The notes: generated by a model not told the origin, from the sequence alone. DNA of 5,155 nucleotides from Clostridiales bacterium (GCA_019418525.1 DYBS01000167.1:1-5155), one strand, 5' to 3'. Positions 1-5,155 are shown, numbered from the stretch's first letter. Program-made: numbers and translations.

Positions 1-295
1 GTACCTGGGAGTAGTCCCACACATGCAGCCCCAGTATCAGGTTAATCCAGATCCCCGTTGACAGCTCGCAGGCGGTGACGATGACACTCCCAAGAGCCGC
101 CTGGATCCAGAGTGGGATGTCCCCCCCCAGATGCTGTTCAATCCCTCCCAGAATGACAAAAAGTATGCCGCCCAGCAGGGCCATGGTCCAGTGGGAATGA
201 CCCCGCCAAGTCAGCTCGATGGCGTAATAGGCCGCCCCGCCCACACTCCCACAGAGGAGGGTCTCGACGGGGCGGCGTGTCTGTTGCTGTTGCAT
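1..295 (-). CDS. Putative ABC transporter permease family (PF06541-like) membrane protein, N-terminal part
   Basis: The first 98 residues of a membrane protein are visible; the gene runs off the left edge, so its C-terminus and stop are missing. After a short polar N-terminus (MQQQQTRRP) come hydrophobic stretches at about residues 12-28, 38-52 and 64-92. The motif around residues 25-38 (AIELTWRGHSHWTM) and the later HVWDYS at 91-96 resemble the small family annotated in Firmicutes as 'putative ABC transporter permease' (PF06541). I recognise the family by motif memory, without a search. Real transport function is not established for it and no ATPase gene is nearby. The ATG at 295 is chosen because GGAGG ends 7 bases upstream; the ATG at 300 has only a 2-base spacer and its frame stops after a few dozen codons. 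It follows the desulfurase gene by 95 bases with no obvious terminator, so it may be co-transcribed. A run of eight G on the coding strand lies inside it. Confidence 0.72.
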   Translation of the reverse strand, partial: MQQQQTRRPVETLLCGSVGGAAYYAIELTWRGHSHWTMALLGGILFVILGGIEQHLGGDIPLWIQAALGSVIVTACELSTGIWINLILGLHVWDYSQV

Positions 296-306
296 CGCAT
301 TTCCTC

Positions 307-338
307 CCCGGTCCCCTGTCCGCACAGGTGGACCCGGG
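307..338 (-). promoter_or_regulatory. Bulged hairpin abutting the ribosome binding site of the PF06541-like gene
   Basis: In the 95-base gap between the desulfurase gene and the membrane protein gene, an inverted repeat can form 13 base pairs with two single-base bulges and a 4-base loop (320-323). The arms are 307-319 and 324-338. No T-run follows on either strand, so it does not look like an ordinary intrinsic terminator. Its 3' edge on the minus-strand RNA overlaps the first G residues of the GGGGAGG ribosome binding site (303-309), so folding could affect access to it. Function is inferred from position only. Confidence 0.4.
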
Positions 339-390
339 TTTATCATGCCCACAGAGATCTGTTTTTCTTCGTATAACACCTATTTTTGTT

Positions 391-1515
391 TTATCCGTGC
401 CGTGGGACCAGAGCAAACACCACAGAGGCCAGCATTTCGGTCTCCCGGAGATGGTTGAACGCGGAGAAACTGGCCCGCACTGTACCGGTGTCGAAGGTCC
501 CGGCAGTGCGGTGGGCCAGGGGCGCACAGTGGAGCCCGGCTCGGACAGCAATACCGCGGCGGGCCAAGGCCTCCCCCACTGCTTCACAGTCCAGCCCGCT
601 GATTCGGAAGGACAGCACCCCAGTCTGGCTCCCCGACGGGCCAGAGAACACCTCTACCCCAGAAATGCGCCTCAGTCGAGCGGTGGCGGCGGCAGTAAGT
701 CTCCCTTCGTGCTGCCGGATGCGCTCCAATCCGGTGCGCTGCACAAACAGCAGACCCTCCAGCAGCCCGGCGATACCGGCCATATTGTGGGTACCTGCCT
801 CCAGCCGGTCGGGAAGAAAGTCCGGCATCTCCGGCTGGGCCGAGGCGCTGCCCGTCCCGCCTTCCAGAAGGGGGACGGCGTCCTCCCGACCGCACAGGAG
901 AAGGCCGGTGCCTTGGGGACCGTAGAGCCCCTTATGGCCCGGCATGGCAATAAAGGCCGCCCCCAGCTCCTCCAGAGACAGGGGCAGTACCCCCGCTGAC
1001 TGGGAGGCGTCCACGATGAGGGGCACCCCCCTCCAGCGGCACAGGGCGGCGATGTCCTCGATAGGCAGGGCAAAGCCAAAGACATTGGACACATGGGTAC
1101 AGACCACCGCATCGGTACCGGGAACCACCAAGTGCTCAAAGGACCGCAGCATGGCTTCCCGGTCAAAGAGCGGCGCCTCCGCTACAGCGACGCGGGCCCC
1201 CAAGGTGTAGAGAGGCCGGGTGACAGCGTTGTGCTCATACCCGGATATGACTACCTTTCCCCCGGGGGGCACCAGGCTCTTGATCGCAATATTTAACCCG
1301 TGGGTGGCATTAAAGGTAAAGATGACCCGCTCCGGCGCACAGCCGAAGAGCTCGCCGGCCAGAGCACGGCAGCGGTAGGCTGTCTGGGCAGCCCGAGCGG
1401 CGGCGGGATGGCTCCCGCGCCCCGGCGTGGAGAGATTACTCACCGCCCAGGCACAGGCCCGGGCTACCTGGGGCGGCTTTTGCAGGGTGGTGGCGGCGCT
1501 GTCCAGATAGATCAT
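391..1515 (-). CDS. Class V aminotransferase-fold cysteine desulfurase family protein (EF2568/TIGR01977-like)
   Basis: A complete 374-residue PLP enzyme of fold type I, a usual length for cysteine desulfurases (about 370-410). Visible landmarks are MIYLDSAATT at the N-terminus, H95 in SGYEHNAVT, D169 and Q172 in LIVDASQSAG (cofactor contacts), K195 in PGHKGLYGPQG (predicted Schiff-base lysine), C330 in VRAGLHCAPLAH (predicted persulfide cysteine) and GTVRASFSAFN near the C-terminus. The GLHCAPLAH form of the active-site loop is typical of the EF2568-like family rather than housekeeping IscS or SufS. Such enzymes release sulfur or selenium from cysteine or selenocysteine as an enzyme-bound species; the true substrate here is unknown. 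The start at 1515 is chosen because AGGAGG lies just upstream and the DUF3343 gene ends there with an ATGA overlap; in-frame sequence further upstream is only the overlapping neighbour gene read out of frame. The enzyme is expected to be cytosolic. Confidence 0.9.
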   Translation of the reverse strand: MIYLDSAATTLQKPPQVARACAWAVSNLSTPGRGSHPAAARAAQTAYRCRALAGELFGCAPERVIFTFNATHGLNIAIKSLVPPGGKVVISGYEHNAVTRPLYTLGARVAVAEAPLFDREAMLRSFEHLVVPGTDAVVCTHVSNVFGFALPIEDIAALCRWRGVPLIVDASQSAGVLPLSLEELGAAFIAMPGHKGLYGPQGTGLLLCGREDAVPLLEGGTGSASAQPEMPDFLPDRLEAGTHNMAGIAGLLEGLLFVQRTGLERIRQHEGRLTAAATARLRRISGVEVFSGPSGSQTGVLSFRISGLDCEAVGEALARRGIAVRAGLHCAPLAHRTAGTFDTGTVRASFSAFNHLRETEMLASVVFALVPRHG

Positions 1516-1766
1516 AGCCCCACCTCCTGATAGCTCCCATCCCCGTTCTGGAGAAAGACCCGCTTGGGGCTCAGCCCCTGTTTGGCCAGGACGGTGAGGG
1601 CAAGGGCCAGATTGCGCTCGGCGATTTTCACCGAATAGCCGCACCCATCCCCGGCGATAATCCGGGGCGAGCGCATCAGACGGGCGGCCACCCCCACCCG
1701 CTCCAGCACGGCGGCGGTGCGCTGGGCATAGGTGAGGGAACGGCAGACAATGAGATAATAGACCAT
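1512..1766 (-). CDS. DUF3343 (putative Se/S carrier-like) small protein
   Basis: An 84-residue protein that begins MVYYLIVCRSLTYAQ and contains the glycine-cysteine motif GDGCGYSVKI at residues 39-48, with C42 the likely functional cysteine. Length and motif fit DUF3343 (PF11823), described as putative Se/S carrier-like; this is recognition by eye. The start at 1766 has GAGGAG 9 bases upstream, whereas an in-frame ATG at 1799 would place that ribosome binding site inside the gene. The stop overlaps the start of the cysteine desulfurase gene by ATGA, which suggests translational coupling and a shared job. The inference is that the desulfurase supplies a persulfide or selenosulfide sulfur/selenium atom that this small cysteine protein carries onward. 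No signal peptide or membrane segment is seen. The gene starts about 55 bases after the ispF terminator and no convincing promoter is visible in that gap. Confidence 0.82.
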   Translation of the reverse strand: MVYYLIVCRSLTYAQRTAAVLERVGVAARLMRSPRIIAGDGCGYSVKIAERNLALALTVLAKQGLSPKRVFLQNGDGSYQEVGL

Positions 1767-1821
1767 GACAGAACGCTCCTCTCGCCTCAGTCTATGCAAC
1801 CCCTCCCTGACCGGACACAGT

Positions 1822-1855
1822 AAAAGGCGGCAGAGCGTTTCTTCTCTGCCGCCTT
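1822..1855 (-). terminator. Intrinsic terminator after ispF
   Basis: A perfect 12-base-pair stem (arms 1824-1835 and 1844-1855) with an 8-base loop begins 3 bases after the ispF stop codon. Read on the minus strand, the distal arm ends CCGCCTT and continues TT before an A, giving a short run of four T. The GC-rich stem supports a real terminator; the short T-run means it may be leaky. The plus-strand reading has no T-run. Confidence 0.8.
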
Positions 1856-1858
1856 GGT

Positions 1859-2332
1859 TCAGTTCTCCTCCAGCAGGGCTACGGCGTGGGCCGCCATACC
1901 CTCCCCGGAGCCGGTGAAGCCCAGCCCCTCCTCGGTGGTGGCCTTCACGTTCACCCGGTCCGGCGCAATTCCCATCCGCCGGGTCAGATTCTCCCGCATC
2001 TGTGGGATATAGGGGGCCAGCTTGGGGCGCTGGGCCAGGATGGTGGCATCTACATTACCCACCCGGAAGCCCCGTTCCCGGAGCATCTCCATCACCCGGT
2101 CCAGCAGTACCAGACTGTCGGCACCCTCGTAGGCCGGGTCGGTGTCCGGGAAAGCGTGGCCGATATCCCACAGGCCCGCCGCTCCCAACAGGGCGTCCAT
2201 CACCGCATGAGTGAGCACGTCCGCATCCGAGTGGCCCAGCAGGCCTTTTTCGTAGGGGATATCCACGCCGCCCAGGATAAGGGCCCGCCCTTCCGTCAGG
2301 CGGTGTACGTCGTAGCCATGTCCGATCCTCAT
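1859..2332 (-). CDS. ispF: 2-C-methyl-D-erythritol 2,4-cyclodiphosphate synthase
   Basis: A complete 157-residue protein, the normal length for IspF. It converts CDP-ME 2-phosphate to ME-2,4-cyclodiphosphate with loss of CMP, the fifth step of the MEP isoprenoid pathway, in the cytosol as a homotrimer. The N-terminal MRIGHGYDVHRL holds the zinc ligands D8 and H10, and GHSDADV (33-39) leads to the third ligand H42. DIGHAFPDTDP (56-66) and the C-terminal TTEEGLGFTGSGEG (132-145) are family signatures for the substrate and CDP site. The start at 2332 overlaps the ispD stop by ATGA and has GGAGG 8 bases upstream, inside the end of ispD; the in-frame sequence further upstream is ispD read in another frame. 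Together with ispD it forms a coupled pair. IspD-IspF fusions and adjacent gene pairs are common in bacteria. Confidence 0.97.
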   Translation of the reverse strand: MRIGHGYDVHRLTEGRALILGGVDIPYEKGLLGHSDADVLTHAVMDALLGAAGLWDIGHAFPDTDPAYEGADSLVLLDRVMEMLRERGFRVGNVDATILAQRPKLAPYIPQMRENLTRRMGIAPDRVNVKATTEEGLGFTGSGEGMAAHAVALLEEN

Positions 2333-3051
2333 GTCCCATCCCTCCAGTCCAGCAGCGCCTCCGCCACCGCCAGATCTTCTGGGGTGGTGATCTTCAGATT
2401 GGTGTAAGAGCCCTGGGTCAGGGCCACCGGTACCCCCATCCGCTCCACCGCCGCGCAATCGTCGGTAAGGGAGATCCCTTCCTCAACAGCCCGGGTGAGG
2501 GCGGTGCGGATGAGGTCGGTGTCAAAGACCTGGGGGGTCTGTACAGCAAAGAGCCGGGAGCGGTCGGGGGTGGTGGTGACGATGCCCCGCTCTGCCTCCT
2601 TTACGGTGTCCTTCACTGGTACCGCCGGAGCTGCGGCGCTCCCGGTGGCAGCGGCGGTGATGGCAGCCTCCCCCACCTCCCGGCTCACCAGGGGCCGAGC
2701 TCCGTCATGAATGGCCACGAGGGGATATCCCTCCCCTACCGCACTCACTCCGGCCAACACCGACTCGGTGCGGGTGGCGCCGCCTGAGACCACTTTGCTC
2801 ACCTTGTCTAATGCGGCCTCCCGGCACAGCTTGCCCACCTCTACCAGATGGTCCGGCCGGGTGACCACGATGATCTCCCCAATGGAGGGACAGCTCTCCA
2901 GCGCACGCAGGGTGTGGACTAGCACCGGCACACCCCCCAGTGTGGCAAAGAGCTTATCCTGGCCCATCCGGGTGGAAGAGCCGGCCGCCGGAACCACTGC
3001 GGCGCACTGGGGAGCGCTGGTCCCCCGCCGCCGCCGTTGGAAAATCCCCAT
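2329..3051 (-). CDS. ispD: 2-C-methyl-D-erythritol 4-phosphate cytidylyltransferase
   Basis: A complete 240-residue nucleotidyltransferase that joins CTP and MEP to give CDP-ME, the third step of the MEP pathway. The glycine-rich CTP loop is VPAAGSSTRMGQDKLF (20-35), with R28 and K33 as expected catalytic residues. GGATRTESV (90-98), IHDGARP (114-120, D116 as likely metal ligand), QTPQVF (171-176), TDDCAAVE (196-203) and NLKITTPEDL (218-227, K220) are all present. A short basic N-terminal extension (FQRRRRG) precedes the core. The start ATG at 3051 has only a modest ribosome binding site (AAAGG, 10-base spacer), but no better start lies before the CTP loop. It begins only 22 bases after the T-run of the carD terminator and no promoter is evident there, so it probably depends on read-through from carD. 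It overlaps ispF by ATGA at its 3' end. Confidence 0.97.
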   Translation of the reverse strand: MGIFQRRRRGTSAPQCAAVVPAAGSSTRMGQDKLFATLGGVPVLVHTLRALESCPSIGEIIVVTRPDHLVEVGKLCREAALDKVSKVVSGGATRTESVLAGVSAVGEGYPLVAIHDGARPLVSREVGEAAITAAATGSAAAPAVPVKDTVKEAERGIVTTTPDRSRLFAVQTPQVFDTDLIRTALTRAVEEGISLTDDCAAVERMGVPVALTQGSYTNLKITTPEDLAVAEALLDWRDGT

Positions 3052-3073
3052 CTATGTCCCGCCTTTCTTCACG

Positions 3074-3095
3074 AAAAAGGAGCCCGAAGGCTCCT
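3074..3095 (-). terminator. Short UUCG-loop intrinsic terminator between carD and ispD
   Basis: A 7-base-pair stem (3078-3084 with 3089-3095) closes a TTCG tetraloop on the minus strand, and the RNA then reads five U in total before CG. The closing pair is C-G, the especially stable form of this tetraloop. It lies 22 bases after the carD stop and 22 bases before the ispD start codon. The stem is short, so termination may be partial. Confidence 0.8.
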
Positions 3096-3117
3096 CCTCG
3101 AACCATATTCCATCTTA

Positions 3118-3594
3118 CTACGCCAAAGCTGTATTGATGCGCGCCTCCACATCCTCATAACTGGCGTTCTGGGAGAGGACAATTTCGGAAATCAGAATCT
3201 GCCGGGCCGAGTGGAGCATCTTCCGCTCGCCGGTGGAGAGGCCCCGCTCCTCGTCCCGCACGGAAAGGCCCTTCACCACCCGGGCCACCTCCATCAGGTC
3301 GCCGCTCTTCAGGCGGAGCATGTTCTCCCGGTAGCGCTGGTTCCAGTTGGAGGTCATCTCCACCTGGATGCCGGGAATGGCGGCAATCACACGCTCCGCC
3401 TCCTCCCCTGCCACGATGGGACGCACACCGATCTCCTCGCTGTTCTGTGTGGGGATCATGACCAGCATCCCGCTCAGGGGTAATTTGAGCACATAGTAGT
3501 CCCGTACCACACCGTTGACCTTCTTCTGCACGATGCTGTCGATCACACCGGCTCCGTGCATCGGATGGACAATCTTCTCACCGATCTGAAACAT
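3118..3594 (-). CDS. carD: CarD/CdnL-type RNA polymerase-binding transcription regulator
   Basis: A complete 158-residue protein of the CarD_CdnL_TRCF family, close to the usual 155-165 residues. Residues 1-60 (MFQIGEKIVHPMHGAGVIDSI and the following beta-rich part) match the Tudor-like domain that binds the RNA polymerase beta subunit. Residues about 65-155 form the helical DNA-binding domain, with W84 in TSNWNQRYREN as the conserved tryptophan that in studied homologues wedges into the upstream edge of the promoter bubble. MEVARVVKGL (101-110) and ERKMLHSARQIL (123-134) are family-typical. Homologues stabilise open promoter complexes, notably at rRNA promoters. The start at 3594 has GGAGGT 7 bases upstream; an in-frame start further upstream would lie between the -35 and -10 promoter elements and is rejected. 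It has its own promoter and is followed by a terminator and by ispD-ispF. Confidence 0.95.
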   Translation of the reverse strand: MFQIGEKIVHPMHGAGVIDSIVQKKVNGVVRDYYVLKLPLSGMLVMIPTQNSEEIGVRPIVAGEEAERVIAAIPGIQVEMTSNWNQRYRENMLRLKSGDLMEVARVVKGLSVRDEERGLSTGERKMLHSARQILISEIVLSQNASYEDVEARINTALA

Positions 3595-3661
3595 AGCTGC
3601 CACCTCCCGGGCACTCCCTCGCAGTCCAAAACTCCCTTCATTTGCGTTTGATGTTGATTCT

Positions 3662-3690
3662 ATTATATACCCAGGCAGAATATCTGGCAA
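3662..3690 (-). promoter_or_regulatory. Sigma-A type promoter of carD
   Basis: On the minus strand, TTGCCA (-35, 3685-3690; 5 of 6 consensus) is followed after exactly 17 bases by TATAAT (-10, 3662-3667; perfect). The upstream stretch to about 3720 is rich in A and T, as for an UP element. Transcription would start near 3655, giving a leader of about 60 bases before the carD ATG at 3594. It lies just after the S1 terminator, in the only clearly AT-rich gap of the window. Confidence 0.9.
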
Positions 3691-3732
3691 GAAAAATCCA
3701 CGTCAAATCCCGTAAAATCCCTCTCTCAAGGC

Positions 3733-3769
3733 AAAAAAGGACCCGCTTTCCAGCGGAAAGCGGGTCCTT
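3733..3769 (-). terminator. Strong intrinsic terminator of the ispH-rpsA fusion gene
   Basis: A perfect 15-base-pair stem (3737-3751 with 3755-3769) with a 3-base loop is followed on the minus strand by a run of six T, the first two belonging to the stem. It begins 14 bases after the S1 stop codon. The stem is GC-rich in its middle and lacks a T-run on the plus strand, so it works for the minus strand only. It separates the fusion gene from the carD promoter. Confidence 0.93.
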
Positions 3770-3783
3770 GAACCAACTTGGGA

Positions 3784-5155
3784 TTACTCGCCGTCAGCCT
3801 CAGCCTCAGCGCGCTTGGCGTCCTCCAGCAGAGCGCGGATGGACAGAGACACCTTCTTGTGCTCGAAGTCGATGTCGGTGATCTTCACGTCCACCATCTG
3901 GCCCTCGCTCAGCACGTCGCCGGGCTTGTCGATGCGGTGATCGGCAATCTGGGAGATGTGGATCAGGCCGTCCACGCCGGGCACGATCTCGGCGAAGGCG
4001 CCGAAGGTCATCAGCTTGACCACCTTCACGTTGGCCACGGAGCCCACGTCATAGGTGGAGGTAAACTTGGCCCAGGGATCCTCGCTGCGGTCCTTCATGC
4101 CCAGGGAGATCTTCTTCTTCTCCTTGTCAGCGGAGATGACGTACACCTCCACGGTGTCGCCCACCTTCACGACCTCGCTGGGGTCCTTGATGCGGGACCA
4201 AGACAGCTCGGAGATGTGGACCATGCCGTCCACGCCGCCGATGTCCACAAAGGCGCCGTAAGAAGTCAGGGACTTGACCACGCCGGTGTAGCGCTTGCCT
4301 TCCTCGATCTCAGCCCACACCTTGGCGGCCTTCTCAGCCCGCTCCTCGGCGGCCACAGCGCGGATGGAGCCCACCACGCGGCGACGGGCACGGTTGACCT
4401 CGGTGATACGCAGGCGCACCTTCTGCTTGACCAGCTCGCTCATGGAAGCGCTGCGGGGCAGACCGGTCTGGGAGGCGGGCACGAACACGCGGATGCCCTT
4501 CACATTGACGACAACGCCGCCCTTATTCTCCTCGGTGACCAAGCCCTCGACCACAGTGTGGTCCTCCTTGGCCTGCTCGATATCGTCCCAGCTCTTGACG
4601 GTATCCAGGCGCTTCTTGGACAGGGTGACCACGCCCTCCTGATCGTTGACACGCATGACGTAGGTCTCGATCTCGTCGCCGACCTTCACGATGTCCTCGA
4701 CCTTCACAGTGGGATCGTCGGTCAGCTCAGACACCGGTATGTAACCGGCGTGCTTGGTGCCCAGATCGACGTAGATCTCAGTGGGGGTGATGCCAGTGAC
4801 AACACCCGTGACCTTCTCCCCTGTATTTAAAGTTTTGATCGATTTCTCCAGCATCTCAGCGAAGGATTCCTCGATCTCCATGTTTTCTGCGCTCATTTTG
4901 TCATAGACCTCCTTTATAATCCACCCGGGCGTCGATGCGCCCGCGGTGATTCCTATGGAAGCCTTCCCATACAGGTCGGAAGGTTCCAAATCCTCGCCCC
5001 GTTCGACCCACAGGACCGTGGGGCAGAGGGCAGCGCACAGTTCGGTGAGACGCCTGGTGTTGGAGCTTTCGCGGCCGCCGATCACGATCATGGCATCGTT
5101 CCGGGCCGCCAACTCCTGGGCCTCACCTTGCCGTTTACACGTAGCATTACATATT
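3784..5155 (-). CDS. ispH-rpsA: Bifunctional 4-hydroxy-3-methylbut-2-enyl diphosphate reductase / ribosomal protein S1 (5' part missing)
   Basis: The visible 456 residues are the C-terminal part of one open frame that runs off the right edge. Residues 1-86 are the end of IspH, the last MEP enzyme, which reduces HMBPP to IPP and DMAPP with a [4Fe-4S] cluster. ICNATCKRQ (C2, corresponding to the third cluster cysteine), ESSNT (S30, S31, N32) and TAGAST (S74) are cluster and diphosphate-binding positions. From residue 87 (MSAENMEIEES, ATG at 4896) follows a four-domain S1 protein of 370 residues. In S1 numbering the OB-fold repeats lie at about 26-97, 113-180, 199-268 and 285-355; repeats 3 and 4 carry the classic YGAFVDI/HISEL and FGAFAEI/HISQI motifs. 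The tail (EDAKRAEAEADGE) is acidic. There is no stop between the two parts. This fusion is known in many Clostridia. A TTG at 5112 is not the start, since IspH motifs continue upstream of it. Confidence 0.95.
   Translation of the reverse strand, partial: ICNATCKRQGEAQELAARNDAMIVIGGRESSNTRRLTELCAALCPTVLWVERGEDLEPSDLYGKASIGITAGASTPGWIIKEVYDKMSAENMEIEESFAEMLEKSIKTLNTGEKVTGVVTGITPTEIYVDLGTKHAGYIPVSELTDDPTVKVEDIVKVGDEIETYVMRVNDQEGVVTLSKKRLDTVKSWDDIEQAKEDHTVVEGLVTEENKGGVVVNVKGIRVFVPASQTGLPRSASMSELVKQKVRLRITEVNRARRRVVGSIRAVAAEERAEKAAKVWAEIEEGKRYTGVVKSLTSYGAFVDIGGVDGMVHISELSWSRIKDPSEVVKVGDTVEVYVISADKEKKKISLGMKDRSEDPWAKFTSTYDVGSVANVKVVKLMTFGAFAEIVPGVDGLIHISQIADHRIDKPGDVLSEGQMVDVKITDIDFEHKKVSLSIRALLEDAKRAEAEADGE
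4894..4915 (-). promoter_or_regulatory. Internal Shine-Dalgarno sequence and ATG at the IspH/S1 junction
   Basis: Within the fused gene, the minus strand carries AAAGGAGGT (4907-4915), the best ribosome binding sequence in the window, followed after 10 bases by an in-frame ATG (4894-4896). That ATG opens exactly the protein expected for a stand-alone clostridial S1 (MSAENMEIEESFAEMLEKS). The sequence also encodes IIKEV of IspH, so coding alone could explain part of it. An out-of-frame ATG 2 bases after the purine run meets TGA after two codons. Use as an internal start is inferred. Confidence 0.55.

Noticed and set aside
351..362. Near-palindrome ACAGAGATCTGT followed by T residues on the plus strand.
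   Set aside because: The loop would be only 2 bases and no plus-strand gene ends there; a chance palindrome is likely.
366..380. Possible promoter for the membrane protein gene, with TGTTATACG as an extended -10.
   Set aside because: Only 4 of 6 match in the hexamer and there is no acceptable -35; too weak to list.
277..999. A 240-codon plus-strand open frame (and an overlapping one at 386-925) across the desulfurase gene.
   Set aside because: It lies antisense to a well-supported PLP enzyme, has low-complexity Pro/Gly/Arg composition and shows no recognisable domain.
1516..1644. In-frame N-terminal extension of the desulfurase to an ATG at 1644.
   Set aside because: The extra 43 residues are the DUF3343 gene read in another frame; the ATG at 1515 has a strong ribosome binding site and gives the expected MIYLDSAATT start.
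1886..2407. A 173-codon plus-strand open frame antisense to ispF.
   Set aside because: It is a shadow of a complete, motif-perfect ispF; it has no credible start signal or homology.
3595..3690. In-frame N-terminal extension of CarD to an ATG at 3690.
   Set aside because: It would translate the -10 element and the leader; the start at 3594 has GGAGGT and the family-standard N-terminus.
3778..4830. A 350-codon plus-strand open frame antisense to the S1 region, rich in His, Leu, Gly and Asp.
   Set aside because: It is the mirror of the strongly biased S1 codons; the composition is unlike a real protein, there is no ribosome binding site or family motif, and S1 on the other strand is certain.
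4911..4950. Possible internal promoter for S1, with TATAAA as a -10 on the minus strand near 4913-4918.
   Set aside because: No -35 resembling TTGACA lies 16-18 bases upstream, and the TATAAA is accounted for by the Ile-Ile-Lys codons.
5110..5112. TTG at 5112 as the start of the S1-containing gene.
   Set aside because: The frame stays open to the window edge and encodes the IspH motif ICNATCKRQ upstream, so the true start lies outside the window.

Overview
The window reads as a chromosomal housekeeping segment from a GC-rich member of the Clostridia. The best guess is Oscillospiraceae/Ruminococcaceae-like, from three things: an ispH gene fused in frame to a four-domain ribosomal protein S1, a carD-ispD-ispF order, and a DUF3343 plus cysteine desulfurase pair. 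All six genes that can be supported lie on the minus strand, so transcription runs from high to low coordinates. Taxonomy is an inference from gene content and base composition only.

Layout in the direction of transcription: (1) 5155-3784, the 3' part of a bifunctional IspH-S1 gene (the start lies outside the window), ending at a strong intrinsic terminator (3733-3769). (2) A clear sigma-A type promoter (3662-3690) drives carD (3594-3118), a CarD/CdnL-type RNA polymerase-binding regulator. A short UUCG-loop terminator (3074-3095) lies between carD and the next gene. (3) ispD (3051-2329) and ispF (2332-1859) overlap by ATGA and end at a third terminator (1822-1855). (4) A small DUF3343 protein (1766-1512) and a class V cysteine desulfurase-like enzyme (1515-391) also overlap by ATGA. 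(5) After a 95-base gap with a bulged hairpin, a membrane protein of the 'putative ABC transporter permease' (PF06541-like) family begins at 295 and runs off the left edge.

How the genes work together: IspD, IspF and IspH are three enzymes of the MEP (non-mevalonate) isoprenoid pathway, here flanking a general transcription regulator and joined to a translation factor. The DUF3343/desulfurase pair suggests mobilisation and carriage of sulfur or selenium, but no selD or selenoprotein gene is visible to settle which. Nothing looks mobile, phage-derived, CRISPR-like or RNA-coding, and there is no gene-free stretch over 300 bases.

The most interesting points are a near-perfect Shine-Dalgarno sequence embedded inside the IspH-S1 gene exactly at the fusion junction, which could allow free S1 to be made from the fused message, and a terminator placed so that ispDF may depend on read-through from carD. 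I found no convincing wholly new system.
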